Program-made: the position numbers and the translations under genes | Assembly (NCBI GenBank): GCA_000818945.1 | Contig: KN805401.1 | Location: 192,092-256,091, forward strand | Length of the DNA stretch: 64,000 bases | Direction: 5' to 3' | DNA from: Schizochytrium sp. CCTCC M209059 | Lineage: Eukaryota; Sar; Bigyra; Thraustochytrida; Thraustochytriidae | The notes under the pieces: generated by a model | Seen by the model: the letters and a program-made list of their open reading frames with translations, nothing else | Database searches by the model: none | What the model was told of the DNA's origin: nothing | Shown: in pieces, positions 10,401 to 20,000 of the stretch | How the letters are laid out: each line of letters begins with the position of its first letter | Numbering within the stretch: the stretch's first letter is position 1

Positions 10401-11497
10401 CCAAGACCAATGGCACTGAACATAAAGATGCGCGTTCCGAGGTCATAGCAGCTTGCCACCTCGTAGAGACTCCCGTCGCGCCAGCTGTCCCAGGACGAGA
10501 GGGTATCGGGTATCCTCGGGTCGAAGATTTGCGAGACAAAGGTCCGAGCTGTAATTTTGTCTGCGTTTTTCAGCAGATTTTCCAATCGTGAGAGATCGGT
10601 GCACTCCCCGAGCCAAAGAAACCTGTTTTGACCACTGGTCATGGCGATCTGTTCAAGACCTTGTGAGCACTCAGTCGGTGGTGCGACCGCCCCATCGCAG
10701 TCAAAAGCTGGCCAGATCCAGACAAATGCCCACCAGAACAAATAGGCGAGGCAGATGATGAGCACAAGCCCAAAGAGCGCCCAATAGAACAATGATGTCC
10801 AGCATGAGCCTGCAAACTGGGGCCGGTTCGTGAAGCCTCTCGATTCTTCCTTTTCTTCTAATTCCTTAAGATCCTCTTCGTCGCTGACAATCTCGTCGTC
10901 ATCGCCGTCTTCGTCTCCAGTCCAGCGGTCGTTGTCAAAATCATCTCCATCCGCGGCGACATCTCCCTCGTGATAGTCTTTACCTTTTCCCGCGTCGTTT
11001 TTCTTGTTCCTGCTGGACTTCCGATGAATAAGATTTTTCCATTTTTTCAACGATGGAGCTCGGATGGAGCCCAGAAAACTGCCAGCGCTCTTGCTCTTTG
11101 CGTGCACACTGAACCCCTCGGGCGCAATAGCATCTCCGACCTCTCCTCCTCGTTGTTCCGCAAAGTGGTCGCCGTCTGGGTCCTCGTCGCAATGCTGTCG
11201 ATCATCCCCACTGTCACCGTCATCGCCGAGATCGCCTCCCTCGATCGTCTCTTTCGACGGGACCGCTGCGCTGACCTGCTGTTCCTCGTGTTCCTCGCGG
11301 TCGTGGACCGGAAGATCATCCTCAGCCTCTTCAACTTCGGTGTCATTGCGCTCGTCGTCTCCAATCTCTTGCACGGCAAAGTTGCCGTTCGTCTCGCTGT
11401 TCTCGCGATCATCATCTTGCCCCTCGAGGCCGGCAGCGAGCGCCTCGTTTTTGGAGCCCTTGGCGAGCGGCTTGCCCTTGCGGGTTGGCCACCGCAT
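4496..11497 (-). CDS. Giant membrane Cys/His-rich repeat protein, copy 2
   Basis: Paralogue of the genes at 3 and 14020; no known family recognised. The 2333-residue frame starts at the ATG at 11497, with only a GTG further upstream. The order is an acidic N-tail (20-210), a TM (about 235-265), ectodomain 1 (LWLGECTDL), a TM (356-378) and a coiled coil (505-596). A second TM/ectodomain module follows (TM 761-790, NCTRLSDLL, TM 886-906). Then come an Asp-rich run (993-1033), hydrophobic segments (1100-1171), the Cys/His-rich block (about 1187-1896) and a C-terminal domain with HDPMTDVL near 2104. It lacks the PT-rich stalk of its paralogues. A 27-residue Cys unit is freshly duplicated (7640-7801). 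The last 90 or so residues are Arg/Ser-rich, and another frame there looks more protein-like, so the C-terminus is uncertain. The role may be signalling or scaffolding at a membrane, by inference only. Confidence 0.85.
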   Translation of the reverse strand: MRWPTRKGKPLAKGSKNEALAAGLEGQDDDRENSETNGNFAVQEIGDDERNDTEVEEAEDDLPVHDREEHEEQQVSAAVPSKETIEGGDLGDDGDSGDDRQHCDEDPDGDHFAEQRGGEVGDAIAPEGFSVHAKSKSAGSFLGSIRAPSLKKWKNLIHRKSSRNKKNDAGKGKDYHEGDVAADGDDFDNDRWTGDEDGDDDEIVSDEEDLKELEEKEESRGFTNRPQFAGSCWTSLFYWALFGLVLIICLAYLFWWAFVWIWPAFDCDGAVAPPTECSQGLEQIAMTSGQNRFLWLGECTDLSRLENLLKNADKITARTFVSQIFDPRIPDTLSSWDSWRDGSLYEVASCYDLGTRIFMFSAIGLGLIVFIALSWLGESLHEEKEAQLYRPILNVAMVFLTMRDFADLSADDFEKYFSSLSEIDAVERCRGENHWIMKFATKPYVFLKDTVFGLTYTTNAFKDLRNAHFGDDDASPGTPKVFPLGPATFVALKRDLEAIEKNLQRVNVDLQEATKQFADQSESLLSAIDKVTEGLDRDGDVDEDSLHDAQVPMDKLFEKMENLKDEQKKLKDEQKKLMERRRRIEQKLQKVTGEKQVQRAAYYAVEMVFFAFTIVNKRELYWRRPSRRPRGQPDASDTGSGPFLRLKRCIWFPRFSCRGVTNWFWRLLRCGSACSKCSARSRSPCCRALCACSRPKRCSFKGCVDRLLNKLDAPNEQKGEQNDAQNDGAEKEAKDVKEAYPLLRKYDSKELLSNYVHEVLTKWAVSAYIFWFSALSALAVCIWLVSLYVLGLTTMSKWTGMTRNENCTRLSDLLPSHISFAGRCIDYNTLYELLVEVEEADFAHGPFYTMRESVMLIDDTPDNSFTRAYAQIHLCAAHPYRKTWAAVKTIAIAVAMVSWFGYYIFSRRAVRWVFLPFIGEGYNMGVGCAWKTMRRLCKGLCWLGGAFWTCISGLWSVICTVVRHGSAVCRDQRALCSFKRSFPDEGDVNVDTNVGDDDGGNDGGDDDNDKDDDDDDKDDDDDDKDDDDGSQQGENASFSTTSMPHQPLPSAGSSGSSSIIVSLRNRLPRWPSSPLKKVKEANRHASINAMRSLAKRSRQGIALVILIVMLLCFLVVFCTVFTVSVTPFVLVSGVLAPSMVGLATSIMSGEFGLLLVILVVLAVVVPLVLLLRANWRCALSISPGRCRACAEKHHRYRFWESCQTHYCETHKFFKDDGNACPACESKELLCGCSGRNKKLLHDCGVCFCAKHQRSKTNDVSGRNKKLLQDCGVCFCAKHQRSKTNDASGHEGDPARKKLCLICTDPCPQHELVYRLDCGDCYCQREGHKGEPLRSDKRGCAKCFCQSNPDHRDVKLDVLTGLCPECTCAHHMDRSECEVCWCEIHDRATSVVCRDCNSTHLGSHKPECKNEELNMADLEADRICMNCSFGCNACRADGVRKEDVCWEEDCTLHWCSTHERFGRPDSNGKCECEVCVDPCPYCIKLDTDEKKLHARTECHGPPEGPRRGHYCVEHQREAPENDGRCIVCNGEPTCHHDHEGEGRILTRQECARHDGAHWCFAEMHQMTNEGLVEVDGGVDLVEVNGQCPVCADPCEECPTDRKRAKTMCASHYCAAHARYRVKGYLGFGRCAACEDPCPECKQKLLQQDIEDRGAGVTKAPKADECKDHYCSKHKRRVNLGRAETSERDDGRCLVCTDPCKCGHSVPAQECEKCYCVEHKRFLCASDRCADGYCDLCICSYCKRRRDKDEKPIHGRCIRCKGWCDHDVDLETCEQCFCSKHGQPRLVRKQPVLDGAKPEVLPCLRCISCEHEGEDFWSAGEEESMRGEHANEGYIGRCSQCYCRHQRDDHPPAYCDHLLTRACQSADSPWVRVCTRCSVVPLPLTKTRFCKFAAKLHNCLALTNKLPEILMREYWPARGKWGAFSPERDLGRLSWRDLEEHVSFRHATREQASVSIFSGGRQVNSSRRGDQCAFAVRVAIHALEEQFEVVNLGTGERAKLIQFEEEEKDTSSDNSRRSDDQGGSNGPGRDTNRWHPWFSAGSDDSPSLSTYRYGAVEAGSLFLEGRKLDDIFRADSLWDASSDRRWWPDGSNGDDKWKASDSWYAHDPMTDVLTKDDIKQLAAIAVDLKDSVEATRFPRSVTYFSEENQLGFLVQDPAQQAMSAPQSTTVELFTDEVRKAEQDLREYLVEISRNRKSEDADPKSYTLIREVNEQDAKAHADAERFLGMGLTPYVPPALRPLRRDTQLSSRGTFASGQRQLSSRAVQGRSLVLWKSERLRTTRSTSGSIGRPSEGRRRRTWAAVLRSISGRTLRGDGENSDDEEEDDDREYWSGEN
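7640..7801 (-). repeat. Tandem 81-bp duplication inside copy 2 (27-residue Cys unit)
   Basis: Two adjacent 81-bp units (7640-7720 and 7721-7801) differ at only two positions outside their last codon. They encode the same 27-residue Cys/His unit twice (core DCGVCFCAKHQRSKTND). The frame is kept, so the duplication adds one zinc-binding-like unit. The near-identity indicates a recent event or gene conversion. Confidence 0.95.
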
Positions 11498-12085
11498 CTT
11501 CACGTTTTTGCTGCCGCTGCGACCCTATCTCCGTTGCGTCAGGGTCACGCAGAGTCGGAGTCCGCAGCCGCTGCCGAGTCCGAGTCCTGCGCAGGAATCG
11601 AAAGTCGATTGCTGCTCCTGGCAGCAGCAGCAGCAATCAACCTAGTGTCAACGCCAGTGAAAGTTTGGTCTCGTGCACGCGCTGCACGCGCTGCAGCTGC
11701 GCGTGCAGCCTGGAAGGAAGAAAGACCGCAATCCTCAGTCACTAGCCACGTCCTCAGTTTGCATATTTTCCTCCGCTTTCCTCCTTTGCTTCGCTCTGGT
11801 TTGCCTGCGCGTTGCCTCGCCTGCCGCCCAGAGGAAGAGGAGAAGCTCCTGGCCAAACGGAACACCAGCAGCCCGACTCGGAGCGGCAGACTCTGCGTCA
11901 GCGTCTCGCGGGAGCTAGCGTGCTTGCAAGCTGGGCGCGCTTGACCGAAACCAGCCCGAAACTCGTCGCCGAGGTCTCGCGAGACGAATCCACTTATTGA
12001 CGCGACGCGACGCACCTGGTCTCGCAGCCGCCCTAGCCTGGCCTCGCAGCCGCCCTAGCCTGGCCTCGCGCCGAGCTAAGCCTGG

Positions 12086-12120
12086 TCGAGTCGCGTCGAG
12101 TCGAGTCGAGTCGAGTCGAG
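12086..12120. repeat. GAGTC pentanucleotide run
   Basis: A short tandem run of the pentamer GAGTC with one GCGTC variant. A related AGTCA-type run occurs at 57821-57845, so this pentamer class recurs in the window. Confidence 0.85.
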
Positions 12121-12524
12121 TTGTTGATCTATGTGCACAGCACCCGCGCGTCCGGCCGGTGCACCAAAAGGAAGAGGAAAAGGGAGGAAGGAAGACTTCC
12201 CGTAAAAGTGTGACGCTTCCTCTTTTTTCCTGTCCGGACCCGGCCAGGGGTGTGGGGCCGTGCCGCGCGAGCGCGCGAGGACTGGTCAGAAGACCAGCTC
12301 CAGGCGCGGCGCCAGCATTGGTGGCTGGCGTGTGCATGCGAGACAGGCGTGGCGTGGACAGGCGCTGCGGCTGGCAAGGACAGCGTGCACGATCGAGCTT
12401 GGGGGAAGCGTCAGGCTTGATTCTTTTCGTCTTACAGTGATGGTCGGCCGGACTGGCGCAATCCGTACCCCACATGCACATGCTGATGCTGCGAAAGAAC
12501 TGCGAAAGAAACAAACAAACCACT

Positions 12525-12759
12525 CCAAAGCAAAGCAAAAAGCATAGCATAGCATAGCATAGCAAAGCAAAGCAAAGAAAAGCAAAGAAAAGCAAAGCAA
12601 AGCAAAGCAAAGCAAAGCAAAGCAAAGCAAAGCAAAGCAAAGCAAAGCAAAGCAAAGAAAAGCAAAGCAAAGAAAAGCAAAGCAAAGCAAAGAAAAGCAA
12701 AGCAAAGAAAAGCAAAGCAAAGCAAAGAAAAGCAAAGCAAAGAAAAGCAAAGCAAAGCA
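12525..12759. repeat. AAAGC pentanucleotide satellite, about 47 units
   Basis: About 235 bp of 5-bp units, mostly AAAGC, with a block of CATAG-phase variants at the left end and scattered AAAAG variants. Because the period is 5, all three minus-strand frames are open and read the same Leu/Cys/Phe/Ala pentapeptide cycle. Those frames are an artefact of the repeat. The tract lies in the shared upstream region of the divergent giant genes. Confidence 0.95.
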
Positions 12760-13497
12760 GAATGCAAATCAACGTGTACCGCCGGCGCCTGCCATGTGCA
12801 CCGCACAAAGATCGCAGACGTGCGAACGGACGGACGGAGGGACTGTCGGAGGCTGCAGCTGCAGGCTGCAGCTGCAGGCTGCGGCCGCGGCGGCCAGCAA
12901 TCTCCGTGGCGTTCTTGAGAATTTTGGACGAGCAAACATGCCGACCGACCAACCAACCAATCGATCAAGCCCTCACTGCCGTCAGAGCAACAGCCATACC
13001 ACAAGCGGCCGCGGGCAAAGGTTGGCACTGCACGCGGCAGCGGGCTGCTGGCTCGATGAAAGCCACACTAGCCCTCGAACAAGCGATCCTGAGTGCGAGG
13101 CACGCTGGAGATGAAATGCTGGCTCGATCATCCGCCAACTTCTTGATTGATGGTCATTGAGGCTATCTGGCTGGCTGGCTGGCTGCAGCCGCGAGTTGTT
13201 GGTTAGTCGGTCGGTCATCTGAGCTTTCCAAAATTTCCGGGAGGGCACAGAGCTCTGTGCCGATTGATGCTGGCAGAGCCAGTGACGCGCGGTGTCCACG
13301 GAGCGGGATCAAGGCCGCTTGCGGAAGCTCCGGAGGCCCACGAAAGTGCTTTTTTAAGTCGTCGAAACTAGCGCCCGCGCAGCCCCCTAAGCGGTGCCGA
13401 AACCAGAGCAACAGACAGCGCGCCTCGCAGCGTCGCTGCGCTGCCTGCAGCACGCCTTGCACACGCACACGCACACGCCGCTACGCGAGCCCCCCCT

Positions 13498-13519
13498 CCC
13501 CCCCCCCCCCCCCCCCCCC
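13498..13519. repeat. Uninterrupted 22-nt C run
   Basis: Twenty-two consecutive C, preceded by one T and seven more C, lie about 500 bp upstream of the copy 3 start. The complementary G run can form a quadruplex. The length is also error-prone in sequencing. Confidence 0.9.
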
Positions 13520-14019
13520 GCGCGGGGACGTTATGGCGCCATGACGCCATGCCGCCGTGACGCCAGCGACCCCGCGCGCGGCGCAGCGACGGGCGGAGAG
13601 ACACGGACGGCGGCCGCCAGCCGCGCAGCGCCCCGCGAGCAGCCTGCTGCGGCGAGCTCGCGCGCGAATGGTCGCTTCGTTGTCTGCACGCGAGGGTGCA
13701 CACCCCCAACCCCCCCTTAAGCAAGAGCAAGAGCTGCTTTAGAGACAACTTTTGGCACAAGCTCCGATGACTTATGAAGGCCGCGCGTCCGCCTGCGCAT
13801 GCACTTCGGATCGGCGCGAGATGGCCCGGAGTTCGGGGGCGAGCACGCCGTGATGAGCTCCTCCCGCATCGATCTTGTGGCTCTGGAAGAAGGGGGGTTA
13901 AGGCTGGCCCGGGGTCGAGAGAAGTAACGAGAGCAACACTTTCTTGGCCGAGCACGATTGCGTGCGAATCGAGGGCCATCGATGGCGTGGGCTCGGGGCG
14001 TTGACAGGGAGATCGATCG

Positions 14020-17000
14020 ATGACGAAGCTCCTGCCGCGTCGCGATGTGCAAACCGCAATGCCAGCCATGAGGAGAGCGGGCTTCGGGAGGGTCGCTGCG
14101 GCGCAGGCAGCGCCGCGTGCGACGACGAGATCGCCCGCAAATCATTCTCTGGAGTCGTCAGAGTCCGATGCCCAGCGGAAGGGGCAGTCAAGGGTAATGG
14201 GCTATTTGGTGTTTGGCGTTGGGTTTTTACGCGCACTCGTTGTGGTGTTCCTCCGTGGCTTCTTCGTGCCTCTTTTCTGGCTCGTGTCCATTTACTTTTC
14301 GGTGAAATTTGGTGTAGATGACGTATGCGCCCAAGATACCTTGCTGGGCGCCAACCTCACGTGTGCCTCGATCGGTGAAGAAGCGCAGAAGCAGGGGGCG
14401 ACTGATGTGCTTTGGTTGGGCTCATGCACGGCCCTCGAAGACATCCGTGATCTCCTCGAGGAAAGCGGCTACCTGGAGCGCACCAGCTTTTTGGACTTGA
14501 TTGTACGCAACAACATTCGGGACATGAGTATCCCCGAGGCCCTCGCGCGAACCACCAAGTGCTACGATTGGGGTTCGAAGACAATCTTCTATTGTTGGAA
14601 CGCTATCATTCTTCTCACAGCCTTCTTGTTCCCTCGCTTGCTCGGTGTGTATCTCCACGCAACCAAGGAAGCTAAATTCCGTCGCCCCATCCAGGAACTC
14701 GCCACGCGTTTGGTCTGGGACTCATATTTTACCAAAGGCGGAAGGAAAAGGGGCGAGATACTGAATCCAGAGCCTAGAAGTTGGAAGTCTCTTCGGAAAA
14801 GTCTTCTGACTTTTCAAAAAGAGACGGGCCAAGAAGCACCGACTTTGCACACGGAGAAATGGTACTACCTCCGCGACATCCTGCAGCCTTCGAGGTCATA
14901 TGCTGTCGGGACCCAAAAGCTGGCTTCTCGTAGCCTCGCGAAGCTTGTCGATCTCATTGAAGCTAGCGAAGAAGAAGTTGAAAAGAAGGATGGCGCCAAC
15001 GACGAGGTCGCCGATAGTGCCATTGAAAGAGACTTTGAGTTAGAAATCTCCATGGCACGCGATCGGGTCGACGAAGCCGAGCGAGACACCAAGGACTCTT
15101 ATGATAAACTGAAATCTGCTTTCACCAAGTATCGTGACGCCCGAGAAGGTCCCCATCCCGCTCATAAAAGAACCAATGCTCAGACGAAGGAAGCAATGGA
15201 CGACGCGTGCAGATGGTTTAGAATAAACAAAACGAGGCTTCAAGAGGCTCAGAAGTCTCTTGAAGATCTCTACGAGGAACGCCGGCAGTATGGCGTCAAT
15301 CAAGAAAGTGAGATAGATAAGAGAAAGCGACCGAGCGTCATCATGCAAGCCGTCATACAGGCTGTCGAGAGCGAAGAGCGGACCTGGACGTTCAAACAGT
15401 GGCTGCGAGGCGTCTGGAGTATCCTGTGGAACGGACATGACTTCGCGAGCAAGAATCACACCCCGTCCGCGGTCGCTCCTCAACCGGAAGAGGAATCTAG
15501 CAATATTTCGTCTGCCGAGGTCCGGCACAAGGGCGAAGAGGATGGTACTTCCAAGCAAAAGACTTGGGAAGAGCAGGCTACGGAATACGCAAAACAGGTG
15601 GTTGCGCGATGGGAGAAACTAGCATTCATCGGCTTGGTCTTCTCGTGGATCGCGCTCTTTGTCTACATTGTTACACTCATTGCGTGGCCCGGCGCGAACG
15701 ACATTATGGCGACACTTGAAAAAAGTGTTTCCAATTCGATCGCGGCGAGTCCTGACTGCGCTCGCCTCTCCGACATCGTTGCAAATCGTATCGTCGCATT
15801 TGGAGGCGAATGCGTCGAGACGGAGACAATCAGAAGTTTCCTTGAGGTACTTGAAACCACAGTGAGCATTGAAAAACAGATCGCAGACTTGGACTCGGTG
15901 CTCTACTCTTTTGTAAAAGACGGGGGTAAGCAGAACTTCTTGTTGCGCTTTATGGAGCAGACAAAGTACTGCGCGCCACCCTCTCGATCTGGCAAGTTCT
16001 TTGCTAACACCAACATCATGCGCGCGGTGTTGCTTCCCTCCATTGCGCTTCCTACATTTACCTATTTCGTCTACGTGCCGACGAAACATCGCCATTTTAT
16101 ACCCAAGTGGTTCAAAGACTTCGTCTACATAACGTATCATACCATCAGGCAAACCATAATCCTCACGATGAAGTGGACGAAAGGTATGATCGAGAGCCTT
16201 CTTGGCGCTACGATACGTTGTCTCATCGCGACGATGGCTGGAATAGGACGTGCAATCATATGCTTTTGGAAACGCCTTCGCGCGCTTTGTACAAGGTCAA
16301 GGTCCGATTCTGTAGACAGAATTCAACCCCCTCTCGAGCGAGAGCCGATGCTGCAACGAGGCCCACAGCACATATCAAGCCTAGAGGAACAGTGGGTTCC
16401 TGAGAATTACAAATGGCCTGCCTTTGTGGCACTCCTAGTGGCTTGCGGGGGCTCTACGATTGGCATCGTGGTGTGGAAGTTTGCATTTTCTGAGATAGGA
16501 CCTTCCGTGCCACCGGCACCCCCGACAATGGCAACGCTGACGCCCGCACCGACGCAGTTGCCTACGCGTGCGCCTACGCCAAATCCAACCTTTTCCCCAA
16601 CGAATGCGCCCACTGCGTCGACAACACCTGCGCCGACGACACCTGCGCCGACCACACCTGCGCCGACGGAAGCAGGCCTTGATGACTATCAAATCGCCAC
16701 CATTGCCGCTGGCGTCGTCGTTTTTCTCATTCTCCTTGGCGCTCGAAGACACATCCTACGATTTCTTGTCAGATTCGCCAAGGTCGCCAGCTCGGCTGCT
16801 GCAACTGGAGCGTATCATATTGCTTCATTCTTGAGAGGGTTCGGAAATGGTATCATGTTGGTGCTGAGCATCCTCTTTGATATCATCTCCCACGCGTTGA
16901 AGAGCTTAGGGCAAGGAGTCATCTGGGCATGGAGGAACTTCGTCGGAGCGGTTTCAAAATGGTGGCAGCACATTGTCAAAATAGTCGCTATGACGTGGAA

Positions 17001-20000
17001 TACCTTTGTTGGTGTTGTGAAAGGGCTATGGTTCGGCATCGTGCGCCTGGGCACGTGGGCCTGGAATACATTCACGAGCGTCGTGTCACGGACCTGGAAA
17101 TTTATCGTTCGCGTCGTTGAGCGGATTTGGACGACATTCACTTACGTTGTCGCACGCGTGTGGTTGTCCTTTGTGAGTGGTGTTGCATTCGTCTGGGAGG
17201 GCTTCGTACACGTAATCATCAGAGTTTGGGGAACTATTGTCGGGGCAGTTGCTTGCGTCTGGCTCACCATTGTTCGGGTGGTTTCGGGTACCTGGAAGAC
17301 TTTCACCGGCGGGGTCGAAATGTTATGGAACGCTCTATGTTTTGTCGTCGAAGCAATCTGGAAAGGCATCGTAGCGGTAATTGTTGGGATTTGGAAAGTC
17401 TTCACCGGAAGCATCGTCTTGCTCTGTACTGCGTTCGTCAAAGGTGTCGTCTTGCTCTGGACGCCCATTGACCGTTTCTTTGGTATCACCGCCTGGATCC
17501 CAGCTTCTATCCTCTCCTTCTTGACTGATGTCGCTCGGGTAATTCAGAGAGCTTGGGAAGCTCTCGTCAAGACCATCACCTCCGTTTGGAAAACCTTTAC
17601 CCAAAGCGTTGCCACGGTCAGGGATACCGTTGTGCGTATTGTTTCAAAGTCTTGGAAGGGCGTCGTCTTCTTTGTTTCTTCAGCCTGGAACACGCTGGTG
17701 GATGGAGTAAAAATGGTTTGGAGGAACATCTACAACTTTGTCGCATTCAGCTGGTTTGGGCTGGTCTTCATAATTAGCTCCGCGTGGGGACATCTCGTTT
17801 CCAGGGTCGTTTTCATTTGGAACGGCCTCGTCAAACTCGTCAAGGCGACCTGGAATGCCATGGTATGGGCAATCAAGTCTACATGGTTTTTCTTGGTCAA
17901 CATGGTGACCACGGCCTGGGACTTGCTCGTCTCGGTTGTCACGAAAACCTGGTTTTCTCTTGTTTTCGTCGTCACTAAAACTTGGCAAGCTCTCGTGAAG
18001 ACGGTCACTGTTGCGTGGAAGACGTTTGTGCAAGTTGTGACAGGCACGGCACAAGCAATCAAGTGGATCTGGACTACGTGCGTCGCGGCGATCGTCGGAG
18101 CGTGGAAGACCCTTGTTCAGGTGGTAACGCTGACTTGGACCGTCACCACGTCAGCGGCTACTCTGATCGCAAAGAACACACTTTGGGCCGGAACAACTTG
18201 CGCTCTAGGAGTTGCTCGGACGTGGAAACGAATCAAGAAGCTCGCAAGCTGGACCCGGAAACGCCTCGTGCAGGGCGCATGGTGGCTGTGGAAACTTGCA
18301 AAGACTGTGGGTACGCTTTTGGTCAAAGCTCTCATCTACACTGCCATTGGCATCCCCCTCGCCATACTCGTTTGCGCTCTCGCAGTCGCTTTTGTTGCCT
18401 TGGCCGTGGCGGTGCTTTCGGTCGCGGGCGCAAGCGCTATTGCGATTGGAATTCCTCTCGGTGTCATCTTCTTCATTGCAATGGGCGTTCAGCGGCTCGT
18501 GCAGAAGTTGGCGCAAGGGCTTCGCGCATTGCACAATGCTGTTGTACCTCACCTTCCATTTCGGTGCGAGCTCTGCGCTCTGGAGTTTCACCGTTACCGA
18601 CGCTGGTATAGATGCCCTGATCACTACTGCAGAGCACATCGTTTCCGTGTTGATGCCAATATTTCCCAATGTCCGGGATGCAACGACCAGCTTCTTTGCA
18701 ATTGTACGTCCACAACCCGGCCGTTGCTCGAGAAGTGCGATAAATGCTACTGTACGGAGCATAAGCTGAAAAGGGACGTGCTCGTTCGCGGTGGCTTTTG
18801 TGGAAAGAGTCGAATGGAGTGTCGCATCTGCAATGACCCGTGCCCAAATCACAAGATGCTCTATCGAACGGAGTGCACTGAGTGCTTTTGTGTCAGACAC
18901 AATCTGCCGAGGACCGAGATCCGAGATGGCGGAAAGGGGTGTACTCAGTGCTTTTGTGAAAACCACCCAGACATCAAGCTGAACAACAAGGATCAGTGCC
19001 CAGAATGCCATTGCCGCCACGAGCTGTCACGCGCGGATTGCAGCATTTGCTGGTGCGCAATTCACAATGCCAGGAAGCACGTCTGGTGTTCGACGTGCCG
19101 GGATCTGCACGCCGATGACGAGGCAAACTGGAATGTCAGCTGCGTAAGAACCGATAACACAAGGTGCCTCTGCTGCACTGACGGGTGCGATATATGTCGA
19201 GAGGACTCAGAGGTTGCTGAGGAAGACGTTCCTTGGCGCGAGGAGTGCTCGCACCATTGGTGCGCACTCCATCGGCGAAGTGAACTCGAAAGCGAGGGAC
19301 GGAACGCCAGCGAAAAGTGCAGTGTTTGCAGGGATCCTTGCCAGATCTGCCAGGCCAACAAGATTTCAAGTCCTGAGCTTCCAGCTCGTACTGCGTGCGA
19401 AGAACATTGGTGCGAAATACACAGACGTCAAGAGTGTGTCATTTGTAGTGGCATCGAACAAGCTTGTCCTTATCCCCATGACAAAAATATGGACAAGGTT
19501 TTGACGCGGAGCGAGTGTGCAGAAGAGGGTCGACATTGGTGCCGGAACGTTTCGCATCGTGACACCTTCGAACCGGGTCGAGATACCAACGATCTGGAGG
19601 GACAGGATCTGAACTTTGTAGATTGCGAAGGCTTTGTGGATCTTACAGAGAACTCCACGTGGTGTCCGGTGTGTAACGATCCCTGCGGCGAATGCGCAGA
19701 TGGCTACAAGCGGGCTCGCACCACTTGCGAGAAACACTTTTGCGTCGACAAGCACTGCATTCCAAAGACGCGTCGTGAGGACGTTGACGACTGGGTGTGT
19801 GAGCCCTGCGAGGATCCGTGCTTGACGTGCGAGGACGAGGGATTGACTCCTCCCTTGCGCACGGCTTGCGAACGCCACTATTGCAAAATGCACAAACGCG
19901 ACGTCAATGAAGGACGACTCGAGTCTGAGTCGAGAGACGACGGGGAGTGCCTTGTTTGCACGGATCCGTGCAGCTGTCACGAAGGCAAAGCTCTCCCGGA

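Larger units (their letters stand above)
11498..14019. other. Spacer between divergent giant genes, repeat-rich, no supported gene
   Basis: This 2.5 kb stretch separates the starts of copies 2 and 3 and must hold both promoters. It contains a perfect 22-bp direct repeat (12021-12042 and 12043-12064), a GAGTC-type pentamer run, a long AAAGC pentamer satellite, and a 22-nt C run. Many frames are open here on both strands. They are low-complexity translations (Leu/Cys/Phe or Ser/Arg/Pro) and I do not support any as a gene. Confidence 0.6.

Noticed and set aside
10970..11944. A 324-codon plus-strand frame at the 5' end of giant copy 2
   Set aside because: It overlaps the acidic N-terminus of copy 2 in antisense and continues into the repeat-rich spacer, with no domain or motif.
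12286..12952. Several overlapping minus-strand frames rich in Leu, Cys, Phe and Ala that look like membrane proteins
   Set aside because: They are translations of the AAAGC pentamer satellite, identical in all three frames.
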